Below, one piece after another: positions 24,198-34,600 of a stretch of DNA of 64,000 nt. Positions within the stretch are counted from its first letter, which is position 1. Each line of letters opens with the position of its first letter. Origin of the DNA: Mycobacterium haemophilum DSM 44634 (GTDB lineage Bacteria; Actinomycetota; Actinomycetes; Mycobacteriales; Mycobacteriaceae); contig NZ_CP011883.2 of NCBI RefSeq assembly GCF_000340435.2, forward strand, positions 4,076,687 through 4,140,686, in the 5' to 3' direction. The translations under genes were made by a program, and so were the position numbers. Under the pieces are notes generated by a model, which saw only the letters and a program-made list of their open reading frames with translations, was not told where the DNA came from and did no database searches.

Positions 24198-27100
24198 ATG
24201 GTCACCGAAACCTCGCCTGACTTGGTCGGAGAACTACCACCTCGCCGCGTGAGCGGCGCGGGAGCAAACCACCGGATCACCCGCCTCGTCGCTGTGATCG
24301 CCGGCCTGCTCGGGGCCCTGCTGGCGATGGCAACCCCATTCCTCCCAGTCAACCAGACCACCGCCCAATTGAACTGGCCGCAAAACGGCACGTTCGAGAG
24401 CGTCGAGGCGCCGCTGATCGGGTATGTGGCCACCGAACTCAACCTCACCGTGCCGTGTGCAGCCGCCGTCGGGCTGGCCGGACCGCAGAACGCGGGCAAG
24501 ACCGTGCTGCTGTCCACCGTGCCCAAGCAGGCCCCGAAGGCCGTCGATCGGGGGCTGCTCATTCAGCGCGCCAACGATGACCTGGTGCTGGTGGTCCGCA
24601 ACGTCCCGGTGGTCAGTGCCCCGATGAGCCAGGTGCTCAGCCCGGCCTGCCAGCGCTTGACGTTCACCGCACACTTCGACAAGGTCACCGCCGAGTTCGT
24701 CGGGTTGACGCACGGACCCCATGCCGAACATCCTGGCGCGCCATTGCGCGGCGAACGCAGCGGCTACGACTTCCGGCCACAGATCGTCGGGGTGTTCACC
24801 GATCTGTCCGGGCCGGTCCCGCAGGGCCTGAGCTTCTCCGCGACCATCGACACCCGCTACAGCAGCAGCCCCACGCCGCTGAAGATGATCGCGATGATCC
24901 TGGGGGTGGTGCTGACCGCCATCGCCCTACTGACACTCCACATTCTTGACACCGCCGATGGCACCCGGCACCGACGGTTCCTACCCTCCCGGTGGTGGTC
25001 CATCGGCGGACTGGATGCCCTGGTCATCACCGTACTGGTGTGGTGGCATTTCGTTGGCGCCAACACCTCCGACGACGGCTACATCCTGACGATGGCCCGA
25101 GTATCCGAACATGCCGGCTACATGGCTAATTACTACCGGTGGTTCGGCACTCCCGAAGCACCGTTCGGCTGGTACTACGACCTGCTGGCGCTGTGGGCGC
25201 ACGTGACGACCACCAGCGTCTGGATGCGGTTGCCGACCCTGGCGATGGCGCTGACCTGCTGGTGGCTGATCAGCCGGGAGGTCATTCCCCGCCTGGGACA
25301 CGCCGCCAAGACCAGCCGGGCCGCGGCGTGGACTGCGGCGGGCATGTTCCTGGCGGTGTGGTTGCCGCTGGACAACGGCCTGCGGCCGGAACCGATCATC
25401 GCCCTGGGCATCCTGCTGACCTGGTGTTCGGTGGAGCGCGCGGTGGCCACCAGCCGGCTGCTGCCGGTGGCGATCGCCTGCATCGTCGGTGCGCTGACTC
25501 TGTTCTCCGGACCGACGGGTATCGCCTCCATTGGCGCACTGCTGGTCGCCGTCGGGCCGCTGTTGACCATCCTGCATCGCCGCTCCAAGCAGTTCGGCGC
25601 GTTGCCGCTGGTGGCACCCATCCTGGCGGCGGCCACGGTCACCGCGATCCTGATCTTCCGAGACCAGACGTTCGCCGGCGAGAGCCAGGCCAGCTTGCTC
25701 AAGCGCGCCGTCGGGCCCAGCCTGAAGTGGTTTGACGAGCACATCCGCTACGAGCGGCTGTTCATGGCCAGCCCCGACGGGTCGGTGGCCCGCCGCTTCG
25801 CCGTGCTGGCGTTGCTCGTCGCGCTCGCGGTGGCGGTGGCAATGTCGTTGCGCAAGGGGCGAATTCCGGGCCTTGCGGCCGGGCCGAGCCGCCGCATCAT
25901 CGGCATCACCGTCATCTCGTTTCTGGCGATGATGTTCACCCCGACCAAGTGGACACACCACTTCGGGGTGTTCGCCGGGCTGGCCGGCTCACTGGGGGCA
26001 CTGGCCGCGGTCGCAGTGACCAGTGCGGCACTGCGGTCCCGACGCAACCGCACCGTGTTCGCCGCCGTGGTGCTGTTCGTGGTGGCGTTGTCCTTCGCGA
26101 GCGTCAACGGCTGGTGGTACGTCTCTAACTTCGGTGTGCCATGGTCAAATTCGTTCCCGAAGCTGCGATGGTCTCTGACCACCGCACTGCTCGAGCTCAC
26201 AGTGGTGGTGCTGCTGTTGGCGGCGTGGTTTCACTTCGTTGCTCCCACCAACAGGCCTGTCAAAACTCGGTTCGGAGCGCGAATAGCCAGAACCGTTCAA
26301 TCCCCGTTGGCAATTGCGGCCTGGGCGCTGGTCATATTCGAGGTGACATCGCTGACCCTGGCAATGATCGGCCAGTACCCGGCATGGACGGTGGGCCGGT
26401 CCAACCTGCAGGCTGCGGCCGGTTTCAAGACCGGCCAGACCTGTGGACTGGCCGAAGACGTTTTGGTTGAGCAAGATCCCAACGCCGGCATGTTGCTCCC
26501 GGTGTCCGCCCCGGTAGCCGAGGCACTGGGGGCGGGCTTATCGGAAGCCTTCACGGCCAACGGAATTCCCGCCGACGTGTCGGCCGACCCGGTGATGGAG
26601 CGCCCGGGCGACCGCAGTTTTATCAACGAAAACGGGACGATCACCGGCGGCGAAGCCGGCAACGAGGGCGGCACCAACGCCGCACCAGGAATCAACGGCT
26701 CCCGCGCCCAGCTGCCCTACAACTTGGATCCGGCTCGCACACCGGTGCTGGGCAGCTGGCAGCCCGGCATTCAGGTGGTCGCCAGGCTCCGGTCAGGCTG
26801 GTACCGACTACCAGCACCGGACAAGGCCGGGCCGTTGCTGGTCGTGAGTGCGGCCGGCCGCTTCGCCCCTCACGAGGTGAAGCTGCAATGGGCCACCGAT
26901 AGCGGAGCGGCCAGCGGACAGCCCGGTGGGTCACTCCAATTCTCTGATGTCGGGGCGTCGCCGGCTTGGCGTAACCTACGGCTGCCGATGTCGGCGATCC
27001 CGAGGACTGCGACCCAAATCCGCCTAGTCGCCGACGACGAGGATTTGTCGCCACAGCATTGGATTGCGCTCACGCCGCCGCGGATTCCGCAGTTGCGCAC

Positions 27101-27473
27101 CCTGCAGGATGTGGTCGGCTCCCAGGACCCGGTGTTCCTGGACTGGCTGGTGGGTCTGGCGTTCCCCTGCCAGCGGCCGTTCGGCCATCAATACGGCGTC
27201 GACGAAACGCCGAAGTGGCGCATTCTGCCGGACCGGTTCGGTGCCGAAGCCAACTCACCGGTGATGGACAACAACGGCGGTGGCCCGCTGGGTGTCACTG
27301 AGTTGCTGGTGAAGGCGACCACGGTAGCCAGCTACCTCAAAGACGACTGGTCCCGCGACTGGGGTGCATTGCAGCGCTTGACGCCCTATTATCCCAATGC
27401 CCAGCCCGCTCATCTGTCGCTGGGCACCGCCACGCGCAGCGGTCTGTGGAACCCCGCCCCACTTCGCCATTAG
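24198..27473 (+). CDS. embC: Arabinosyltransferase EmbC
   Basis: 1091 residues, GT-C/GT53, corresponding to Rv3793. It extends the arabinan of lipoarabinomannan. The N-terminal helix (LVAVIAGLLGALLAMATPFL) is followed by a periplasmic jellyroll domain, then the catalytic motif GANTSDDGYILTMAR in the first periplasmic loop with the DD pair. After about 14 further helices comes the periplasmic carbohydrate-binding region. The C-terminus ends GTATRSGLWNPAPLRH. ATG 24198 begins 5 bases after aftA. An unrelated gene, not embA, follows it here. Confidence 0.96.
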   Translation: MVTETSPDLVGELPPRRVSGAGANHRITRLVAVIAGLLGALLAMATPFLPVNQTTAQLNWPQNGTFESVEAPLIGYVATELNLTVPCAAAVGLAGPQNAGKTVLLSTVPKQAPKAVDRGLLIQRANDDLVLVVRNVPVVSAPMSQVLSPACQRLTFTAHFDKVTAEFVGLTHGPHAEHPGAPLRGERSGYDFRPQIVGVFTDLSGPVPQGLSFSATIDTRYSSSPTPLKMIAMILGVVLTAIALLTLHILDTADGTRHRRFLPSRWWSIGGLDALVITVLVWWHFVGANTSDDGYILTMARVSEHAGYMANYYRWFGTPEAPFGWYYDLLALWAHVTTTSVWMRLPTLAMALTCWWLISREVIPRLGHAAKTSRAAAWTAAGMFLAVWLPLDNGLRPEPIIALGILLTWCSVERAVATSRLLPVAIACIVGALTLFSGPTGIASIGALLVAVGPLLTILHRRSKQFGALPLVAPILAAATVTAILIFRDQTFAGESQASLLKRAVGPSLKWFDEHIRYERLFMASPDGSVARRFAVLALLVALAVAVAMSLRKGRIPGLAAGPSRRIIGITVISFLAMMFTPTKWTHHFGVFAGLAGSLGALAAVAVTSAALRSRRNRTVFAAVVLFVVALSFASVNGWWYVSNFGVPWSNSFPKLRWSLTTALLELTVVVLLLAAWFHFVAPTNRPVKTRFGARIARTVQSPLAIAAWALVIFEVTSLTLAMIGQYPAWTVGRSNLQAAAGFKTGQTCGLAEDVLVEQDPNAGMLLPVSAPVAEALGAGLSEAFTANGIPADVSADPVMERPGDRSFINENGTITGGEAGNEGGTNAAPGINGSRAQLPYNLDPARTPVLGSWQPGIQVVARLRSGWYRLPAPDKAGPLLVVSAAGRFAPHEVKLQWATDSGAASGQPGGSLQFSDVGASPAWRNLRLPMSAIPRTATQIRLVADDEDLSPQHWIALTPPRIPQLRTLQDVVGSQDPVFLDWLVGLAFPCQRPFGHQYGVDETPKWRILPDRFGAEANSPVMDNNGGGPLGVTELLVKATTVASYLKDDWSRDWGALQRLTPYYPNAQPAHLSLGTATRSGLWNPAPLRH

Positions 27474-27576
27474 ATTGGCCGCGAGAGTGCAACTGCCGAC
27501 CTATTTCTCGACTTCTGGGGTCGCCCAGTTACACTTTCGCGGTTCGAAGTTAGCGCCGAGATGGCGAGGTGCGGTG

Positions 27577-28227
27577 ATGGCAGCAAACGAGGCCGGCTCC
27601 CAATCCACCCTGATGAGCATGGCCCGCGCCGAGCGGGCCGACCTCGCTGCGTTCCTAGCCACCTTGTCGCCGCAGCAGTGGCAGACGCCTAGCCTCTGCG
27701 CCGGATGGAGCGTCAAAGACGTTGTCGCGCATATGATCAGCTACGAAGAACTCGGCACGATGGGGCTCCTGAAGCGATTCGCGAAGGGCCGGCTGGTGCG
27801 GGCCAACCAGGTGGGGGTCGATGAATTCGCCGCGCTATGTCCCCAGGAGTTGCTCGAATTCCTTGGCAATCACCTCGAGCCGCAAGGGCTGACCGCGGGT
27901 TTCGGCGGAATGATCGCGCTCGTCGACGGCACGATCCATCACCAAGACATCAGGCGCGCACTGGGGCAGCCTCGCATCATCCCCGCCGATCGGCTGGGCC
28001 GCGTTCTCGGCCTGGTGCCAAACAACCCCAGGCTCGGCGCGTGGCGCCGGATCAGAGGGCTGCGACTACGCGCCACCGACCTCGATTGGGTGCACGGCCG
28101 CGGCCCGGAGATCACCGGCACCGGCGAGGCACTCTTGATGGCGATGTCCGGCCGGCCCGCGGCTATCCCGGAGCTCGCTGGTGCCGGAAAGGCCACCCTG
28201 GCCGCCCGGCTGGGTCAGTCCCACTAA
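27577..28227 (+). CDS. DinB-fold mycothiol-dependent (maleylpyruvate isomerase-type, TIGR03083-like) protein inserted in the emb operon
   Basis: 216 residues. The N-terminal four-helix bundle resembles mycothiol-dependent maleylpyruvate isomerases: LCAGWSVKDVVAHMISY holds the first metal His, and DGTIHHQDIRRALGQPR holds the second pair. The exact reaction is unknown; members act in thiol transfer or detoxification. ATG 27577 is preferred; the frame extends back into the embC tail. 103 bases separate it from embC and 59 from embA, on the same strand. In H37Rv embC and embA are adjacent, so this is an extra gene between two arabinosyltransferases. Confidence 0.8.
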   Translation: MAANEAGSQSTLMSMARAERADLAAFLATLSPQQWQTPSLCAGWSVKDVVAHMISYEELGTMGLLKRFAKGRLVRANQVGVDEFAALCPQELLEFLGNHLEPQGLTAGFGGMIALVDGTIHHQDIRRALGQPRIIPADRLGRVLGLVPNNPRLGAWRRIRGLRLRATDLDWVHGRGPEITGTGEALLMAMSGRPAAIPELAGAGKATLAARLGQSH

Positions 28228-28286
28228 GGTCCGCATCGCCCCCGCATCCTCACCGGACATAGCGGCGTCGCTTACGATCGACCCTC

Positions 28287-31200
28287 GTGCCCCACGACGG
28301 TCATGAACCACCGCAGCGAATCATCCGGTTGATCGCCGTCGTTTCGGGAATCGCGGGTCTGCTGTTGTGCGCCGTGGTTCCATTGCTTCCGGTCCAACAA
28401 ACCACCGCGACTATCCTGTGGCCGCAAGGCGCCACCACGGATGGCCGCATCACCCAGATCACTGCCCCGCTGGTGTCCGGAGCGCCGCGCGCGCTGGATA
28501 TCTCTATCCCCTGCTCGGCCATGGCCACCTTGCCCGCCAGCGGCGGACTGGTGGTCTCCACGCTGCCCGCCGGTGGTGTGGATGCCGGGAAAAGCGGGCT
28601 CTTCGTGCGCGCCGACAAAGACGTGGTCGTCGTCGCGTTCCGGGATTCGGTGGCCGCGGTAGCACCGCGCTCGACGGTCGCCGCTGGCGCCTGCAGCGTG
28701 TTGCACATCTGGGCCGACGCCCGTGGCGCAGGCGCGGATTTCGTCGGCATACCGGGCGCCACCGGAATCCTGCCTGCTGAGAAGAAACCACAGGTCGGTG
28801 GGATTTTCACCGACTTGAAGGTGCCCGCACAGCCCGGGCTGTCGGCCCGCATCGACATCGACACCCGCTTCATCACGGCACCTACCGCGATCAAGAAGGT
28901 CGTCATGGCTCTGGGTGCGCTGGCGGTCCTGATCGCCATCCTGGCGCTGGCGGCGCTGGATCGTCGCAGCCGGGGCGGCGACAGCCTGGTCAACTGGCGG
29001 GCCCCGATGGCCAGGCTGGCCCGGTACCGCTCGGGTGCACACCGGCCCTCGACGTGGCGCGCCGGCCTGGCGACCGGGATCGCCGACGGGGGAGTGATCG
29101 CGACGCTGCTGCTGTGGCACATCATCGGCGCCACCTCATCGGACGACGGCTATAACCTGACCGTCGCGCGGGTCGCGCCGAAAGCCGGCTACGTGGCCAA
29201 CTACTACCGATACTTCGGGACGACGGAGGCGCCGTTCGATTGGTATCTCACGGTGCTGGCCAAATTGGCGTCGGTGAGCACCGCCGGCGTGTGGATGCGG
29301 CTACCGGCCACGCTGGCCGGGATCGCGTGCTGGCTCATCATTAGCCATTGGGTGCTGCGGCGGCTGGGCCCCGGAACGGGTGGCCTGTCGACCAACCGGG
29401 TGGCCGTGCTCACCGCGGGCGCGGTGTTCCTGGCCGGGTGGTTGCCGTTCAACAACGGCCTGCGCCCCGAGCCGCTGATCGCGCTTGGCGTGCTGGTCAC
29501 CTGGGTGCTGGTAGAGCGTGCGATCGCGCTACGGCGGCTGGCGTCGGCCGCGGTCGCGGTGGTGGTCGCGATCCTCACCGCGACCCTGGCACCGCAGGGG
29601 TTGATCGCCATCGCAGCGCTGCTGACCGGGGCACGCGCCATCGCCCAGGTGATTCGCCGGCGCCGGGCGACCGACGGAGTGTCCCCCGCAAGCGGGTGGT
29701 GCCCCCAGGCACCGCTGCTGGTGCTGGCGGCGTCTTTATCGCTGATCACCCTGGTGGTGTTCCACAGTCAAACGCTGGCCACGGTCGGCGAGTCGGCGCG
29801 CATCAAGTACCAGGTCGGTCCAACGATCGCCTGGTACCAGGACTTCCTGCGCTACTACTTCCTCACTGTGGAATCCAACGCCGACGGCTCAATGACCCGG
29901 CGGTTCGCGGTGCTCGTGCTGCTGTTGTGCCTGTTCGGAGTGCTGGTGGTGATACTGCGCCGCGGCCGGGTGCCGGGCTTGGCCAGTGGCCCGGCCTGGC
30001 GGCTGATCGGCACCACCGCGGTCGGTCTGTTGTTGTTGACGTTCACACCGACCAAGTGGGCCATCCAGTTCGGTGCGTTCGCCGGACTGGCCGGCGCGCT
30101 CGGTGCCGTCGCCGCGTTCACCTTCGCCCGGATCGGGCTGCACAGCCGCCGCAACCTGACGCTGTACATCACCGCGTTGCTGTTCGTGCTGGCGTGGGCA
30201 ACCTCCGGCATCAACGGCTGGTTCTACGTCGGCAACTACGGGGTTCCGTGGTTCGACATCCAACCCGTCATCGCGAGCCACCCGGTGACGTCGATGTTCT
30301 TGACGTTGTCGATCTTTACCGGGCTGCTGGCCGCCTGGCAGCACTTCCGGCTCGACTACGCCGGACACACCGAAGTCAAAGACAACCGACGCAACCGCTT
30401 CCTGACCTCGACGCCGCTGCTGGTGGTCGCGGCCATCATGGTCGTCTGCGAAGTCGGCTCACTGGCCAAGGGCGCCGTGGTCCGCTATCCCCTCTACACC
30501 ACCGGTAAGGCCAATCTGGCCGCGCTCAGTTCCAGGCTCTCACCCAGCAGCTGCGCGATGGCCGACGACGTGCTGGCCGAACCCGACCCCAATGCCGGTC
30601 TGCTACAGCCGGTTCCAGGACAGGCCTTCGGGCCGGCCGGGCCGCTGGGCGGGATCAATCCCATCGGCTTCAAGCCCGACGGCGTGAACGACGACCTGAA
30701 ATCCGACCCGGTGGTGAGTAAACCCGGTCTGGTCAACTCCGACGCCTCCCCCAACAAACCCAACGTCACCTTCAGCGACTCCGCGGGCACCGCCGGCGGA
30801 TCGATCCCCAAGGAGGCGCCGGGAGGGGTGAACGGGTCGCATGTGGCGCTGCCGTTCGGCCTGGACCCGGCCCGCACACCGGTGATGGGCAGCTACGGCG
30901 AAAACACGCTCGCCGCCTCGGCCACCTCGGCCTGGTATCAGCTGCCGCCCAATTGGAAAGCGAGCATCGCGGGCCGGCCGCTGGTGGTGGTCTCCGCCGC
31001 CGGCGCCATCTGGTCCTACAAAGAGGACGGCAACTTCATCTATGGGCAGTCGCTCAAGCTGCAGTGGGGGGTCACCCGTCCGGACGGTACTACCCAGCCG
31101 CTCGCGCAGGTGATGCCGATCGACATCGGGCCGCAGCCGGCGTGGCGCAATCTGCGGTTCCCGCTGACCTGGGCGCCGCCGGAGGCGAATGTGGCACGCG

Positions 31201-31664
31201 TCGTCGCCTACGACCCGAACCTAAGCCCCGAGCAGTGGCTGGCGTTCACGCCGCCGCGGGTGCCGGTGTTGCAAACTCTGCAGCAGTTGGTCGGGTCGCA
31301 GACCCCGGTGCTGATGGACATCGCGACCGCGGCGAACTTCCCCTGCCAGCGGCCGTTCGCCGAACACCTTGGCATTGCCGAACTCCCGCAATACCGCATC
31401 CTGCCCGACCGCAAACAGACGGCGGCGTCGTCGAACCTGTGGCAATCCAGTGAGGCCGGCGGACCATTCCTGTTCTTGCAGGCGCTGCTGCGTACCTCGA
31501 CGATTTCGACGTACCTGCGGGGCGACTGGTACCGGGACTGGGGATCGGTGGAGCAGTATTACCGACTGGTGCCCGCCGACCAGGCACCGGAGGCCGCGGT
31601 GGAACAGGGCGTGATCACTGTGCCGGGCTGGAGCCGGCGAGGACCGATTAGGGCGCTGCCGTGA
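28287..31664 (+). CDS. embA: Arabinosyltransferase EmbA
   Basis: 1125 residues (H37Rv about 1094), GT53, corresponding to Rv3794. With EmbB it forms the arabinogalactan arabinan transferase. Catalytic motif GATSSDDGYNLTVAR. Starts at GTG 28287 (MPHDGHEPPQRI), matching the family. An eight-residue excess around residues 465-474 (VSPASGWCPQ between ATDG and APLLVLAASL) comes from an inserted repeat at 29680-29708. It falls on the cytoplasmic side of the helix bundle, and the reading frame is kept. The GTGA overlap with embB shows coupling. Confidence 0.95.
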   Translation: MPHDGHEPPQRIIRLIAVVSGIAGLLLCAVVPLLPVQQTTATILWPQGATTDGRITQITAPLVSGAPRALDISIPCSAMATLPASGGLVVSTLPAGGVDAGKSGLFVRADKDVVVVAFRDSVAAVAPRSTVAAGACSVLHIWADARGAGADFVGIPGATGILPAEKKPQVGGIFTDLKVPAQPGLSARIDIDTRFITAPTAIKKVVMALGALAVLIAILALAALDRRSRGGDSLVNWRAPMARLARYRSGAHRPSTWRAGLATGIADGGVIATLLLWHIIGATSSDDGYNLTVARVAPKAGYVANYYRYFGTTEAPFDWYLTVLAKLASVSTAGVWMRLPATLAGIACWLIISHWVLRRLGPGTGGLSTNRVAVLTAGAVFLAGWLPFNNGLRPEPLIALGVLVTWVLVERAIALRRLASAAVAVVVAILTATLAPQGLIAIAALLTGARAIAQVIRRRRATDGVSPASGWCPQAPLLVLAASLSLITLVVFHSQTLATVGESARIKYQVGPTIAWYQDFLRYYFLTVESNADGSMTRRFAVLVLLLCLFGVLVVILRRGRVPGLASGPAWRLIGTTAVGLLLLTFTPTKWAIQFGAFAGLAGALGAVAAFTFARIGLHSRRNLTLYITALLFVLAWATSGINGWFYVGNYGVPWFDIQPVIASHPVTSMFLTLSIFTGLLAAWQHFRLDYAGHTEVKDNRRNRFLTSTPLLVVAAIMVVCEVGSLAKGAVVRYPLYTTGKANLAALSSRLSPSSCAMADDVLAEPDPNAGLLQPVPGQAFGPAGPLGGINPIGFKPDGVNDDLKSDPVVSKPGLVNSDASPNKPNVTFSDSAGTAGGSIPKEAPGGVNGSHVALPFGLDPARTPVMGSYGENTLAASATSAWYQLPPNWKASIAGRPLVVVSAAGAIWSYKEDGNFIYGQSLKLQWGVTRPDGTTQPLAQVMPIDIGPQPAWRNLRFPLTWAPPEANVARVVAYDPNLSPEQWLAFTPPRVPVLQTLQQLVGSQTPVLMDIATAANFPCQRPFAEHLGIAELPQYRILPDRKQTAASSNLWQSSEAGGPFLFLQALLRTSTISTYLRGDWYRDWGSVEQYYRLVPADQAPEAAVEQGVITVPGWSRRGPIRALP
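29680..29708. repeat. Short palindromic repeat inserted in frame in embA
   Basis: GTCCCCCGCAAGCGGGTGGT followed by GCCCCCAG, in reverse orientation to the element nested in the MIRU at 17842-17888 (CCACCCGCTTGCGGGGGA). It adds about eight residues to EmbA relative to my memory of H37Rv. Confidence 0.7.
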
Positions 31665-34600
31665 GTGTGCTGAACCGCGAAGACCGGGTCGTCACCGCGG
31701 CCCGCACTACCAGCCGCGACGTGCCGGTGACGCGCTGGGTGGCTGCCATCGCCGGGCTGATCGGGTTCGTGTTGTCGGTCGCGACACCGCTGCTGCCGGT
31801 GGTGCAGACGACCGCGATGCTGAACTGGCCACAGAACGGCCAACTGAATAGCGTGACGGCGCCGTTGATTTCGTTGACACCGGTCGACATGACCGCCACC
31901 GTGCCGTGCGGTGTGGTCGCCGCGTTGCCGCCCACCGGCGGGGTCGTCCTGGGGACTGCGCCCAAGCAGGGCAAAGACGCCAATCTCAACGCATTGTTCG
32001 TCATCGCCAGCAGTCAGCGGGTGGACGTCACCGACCGCAATGTGGTGATCCTGAGTGTGCCGCGCGAGCAGGTGGCGGGACCGCAATGCCAGCACATCGA
32101 GGTCACGTCGACGCACACCGGCACCTTCGCCACCTTCGTCGGGCTCACCGATCCGGCCGGCAATCCGCTGCGTGGCGGCTTTCCCGATCCGAACCTGCGC
32201 CCCCAGATCGTCGGGGTGTTCACCGATCTGACCGGTGCCGCACCGTCCGGATTGCGGCTCTCGGCGACCATTGACACTCGGTTCACCAGCACCCCGACCA
32301 CATTGAAACTGGTTGCGATGGTGCTGGCGATCGTGGCTACCGTCGTCGCCCTGATCGCATTGTGGCGGCTCGACCAGTTGGACGGCCGACGGATGCGCCG
32401 GCTGATTCCGGCGAGGTGGCGCACCTTCACCCTGGCCGACGCCACGGTGATATTCGGGTTTCTGCTGTGGCATGTGATCGGCGCGAACTCCGCCGACGAC
32501 GGCTATCAGCTGCAGATGGCGCGGACCGCCGACCACGCCAATTACATGGCCAACTATTTCCGCTGGTTCGGCAGCCCCGAGGACCCGTTCGGCTGGTATT
32601 ACAACCTGCTCGCTTTGATGACCCATGTCAGCGACGCCAGCATCTGGATGCGCCTACCCGACTTGGTCTGCGCAGTGGCGTGCTGGCTGCTGCTGTCTCG
32701 CGAGGTATTGCCACGACTCGGTCCCGCGGTTGCGGGCTCCAAGCCCGCCTTGTGGGCCGCCGGGCTGGTGTTGTTGGCGGCGTGGATGCCGTTCGATAAC
32801 GGTCTTCGCCCCGAAGGGCAGATCGCGCTCGGCTCGCTGATCACCTACGTGTTGATCGAACGGGCCATCATGTCCGGACGGATGAGCCCGGCCGCGCTGG
32901 CAGTCGTCACCGCCGCGTTCACGCTAGGCATTCAGCCCACCGGACTGATTGCGGTGGCCGCATTGCTGGCCGGCGGACGTCCACTGCTGCGAATTTTAGT
33001 GCGCAGGCACCGCGTCGTCGGAACCTGGCCGTTGGTGGCGCCGCTGCTGGCCGCCGGCACCGTCGTTCTCACAGTGGTATTCGCCGGCCAGACACTGGCA
33101 ACGGTGTTGGAGGCCACCAGGATACGCACCGCGATCGGACCCGCCCAGGCGTGGTACACCGAAAACCTACGCTACTACTACCTCATCCTGCCCACCGTCG
33201 ACGGTTCGTTGTCACGCCGATTCGGCTTCTTGATCACCGCGCTGTGCCTGTTCACTGCGGTGTTCATCATGTTGCGGCGCAAGCGGATTCCCGGCGTGGC
33301 CCGCGGCCCGGCGTGGCGACTCATCGGCACCATCTTGGGCACCATGTTTTTCTTGCAGTTCGCCCCGACCAAGTGGGTACACCACTTCGGGCTGTTCGCC
33401 GCGGTGGGCGCCGCGATGGCCGCGCTGACCACCGTGCTGGTGTCACATGAGGTGCTGCGCTGGTCCCGCAACCGGATGGCGTTCCTGGCGGCGTTGCTGT
33501 TCGTCATGGCATTGTGCCTGGCGACCACCAACGGCTGGTGGTATGTCTCTAGCTACGGCGTTCCGTTCAACAGTGCCAAGCCGAGAATAGACGGAATCAC
33601 AGTTAGCACAATCTTTTTCATACTGTTTGCGATCGCCGCGCTCTATGCGACTTATTTGCATTTCACAACAAGCGGACATGGGGAAGGTCGACTGACCCAG
33701 GCGTTGACAGTGTCTTTCTGGGCGCCTATCCCGCTCGCGGCCGGGTTCATGACGCTGGTGTTCATCGCGTCGATGGTGGCCGGGATCGTGCGCCAGTACC
33801 CCACCTACTCCAACGGGTGGGCCAACATCCGGGCGTTCACCGGCGGCTGCGGCCTGGCCGACGACGTGCTCGTCGAGCCGGACAGCAACGCGGGCTACAT
33901 GACGCCGCTGCCTGGCAATTACGGCCCGCTGGGACCGCTGGGTGGGGTCAGCGCGATCGGCTTCACACCGAACGGGGTACCGGAACACACAGTGGCCGAG
34001 GCGATTCGAATAACACCCAATCAGCCTGGCACCGACTACGACTGGGACGCCCCGACGAAGTTGAAAGCGCCGGGCATCAACGGGTCGGTGGTCCCGCTGC
34101 CCTACGGCCTCAACCCCAGTCAGGTGCCGCTGGCCGGCACCTACACCACCGGCGCTCGACAGCAGAGCAGACTTACCTCCGCGTGGTACCAACTACCTAA
34201 ACCCGACGACGGGCATCCGCTGGTGGTGGTGACCGCCGCAGGCAAAATCGCCGGTAACAGCGTGCTGCACGGGCACACGTCTGGCCAGACCGTCGTGCTG
34301 GAATACGGCAAACCCGGTCCCGACGGCGGCTTGGTGCCGGCGGGACGGCTGGTGCCCGACGATCTGTACGGCGAGCAGCCAAAAGCGTGGCGCAACCTGC
34401 GTTTCGCGCGATCCAAAATGCCCGTCGACGCGGTGGCGGTCCGGGTCGTCGCCGAGAACCTGTCCCTGACACCGGAAGACTGGATCGCGGTGACCCCGCC
34501 GCGGGTGCCGGAGCTGCGCTCGCTGCAGGAGTACGTCGGCTCGTCGCAGCCGGTGTTGCTGGACTGGGCGGTCGGGCTAGCGTTCCCGTGTCAGCAGCCG

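Noticed and set aside
27397..27576. 60-codon upstream extension of the gene between embC and embA
   Set aside because: Overlaps the embC C-terminus in another frame and is not protein-like; ATG 27577 begins the conserved domain.
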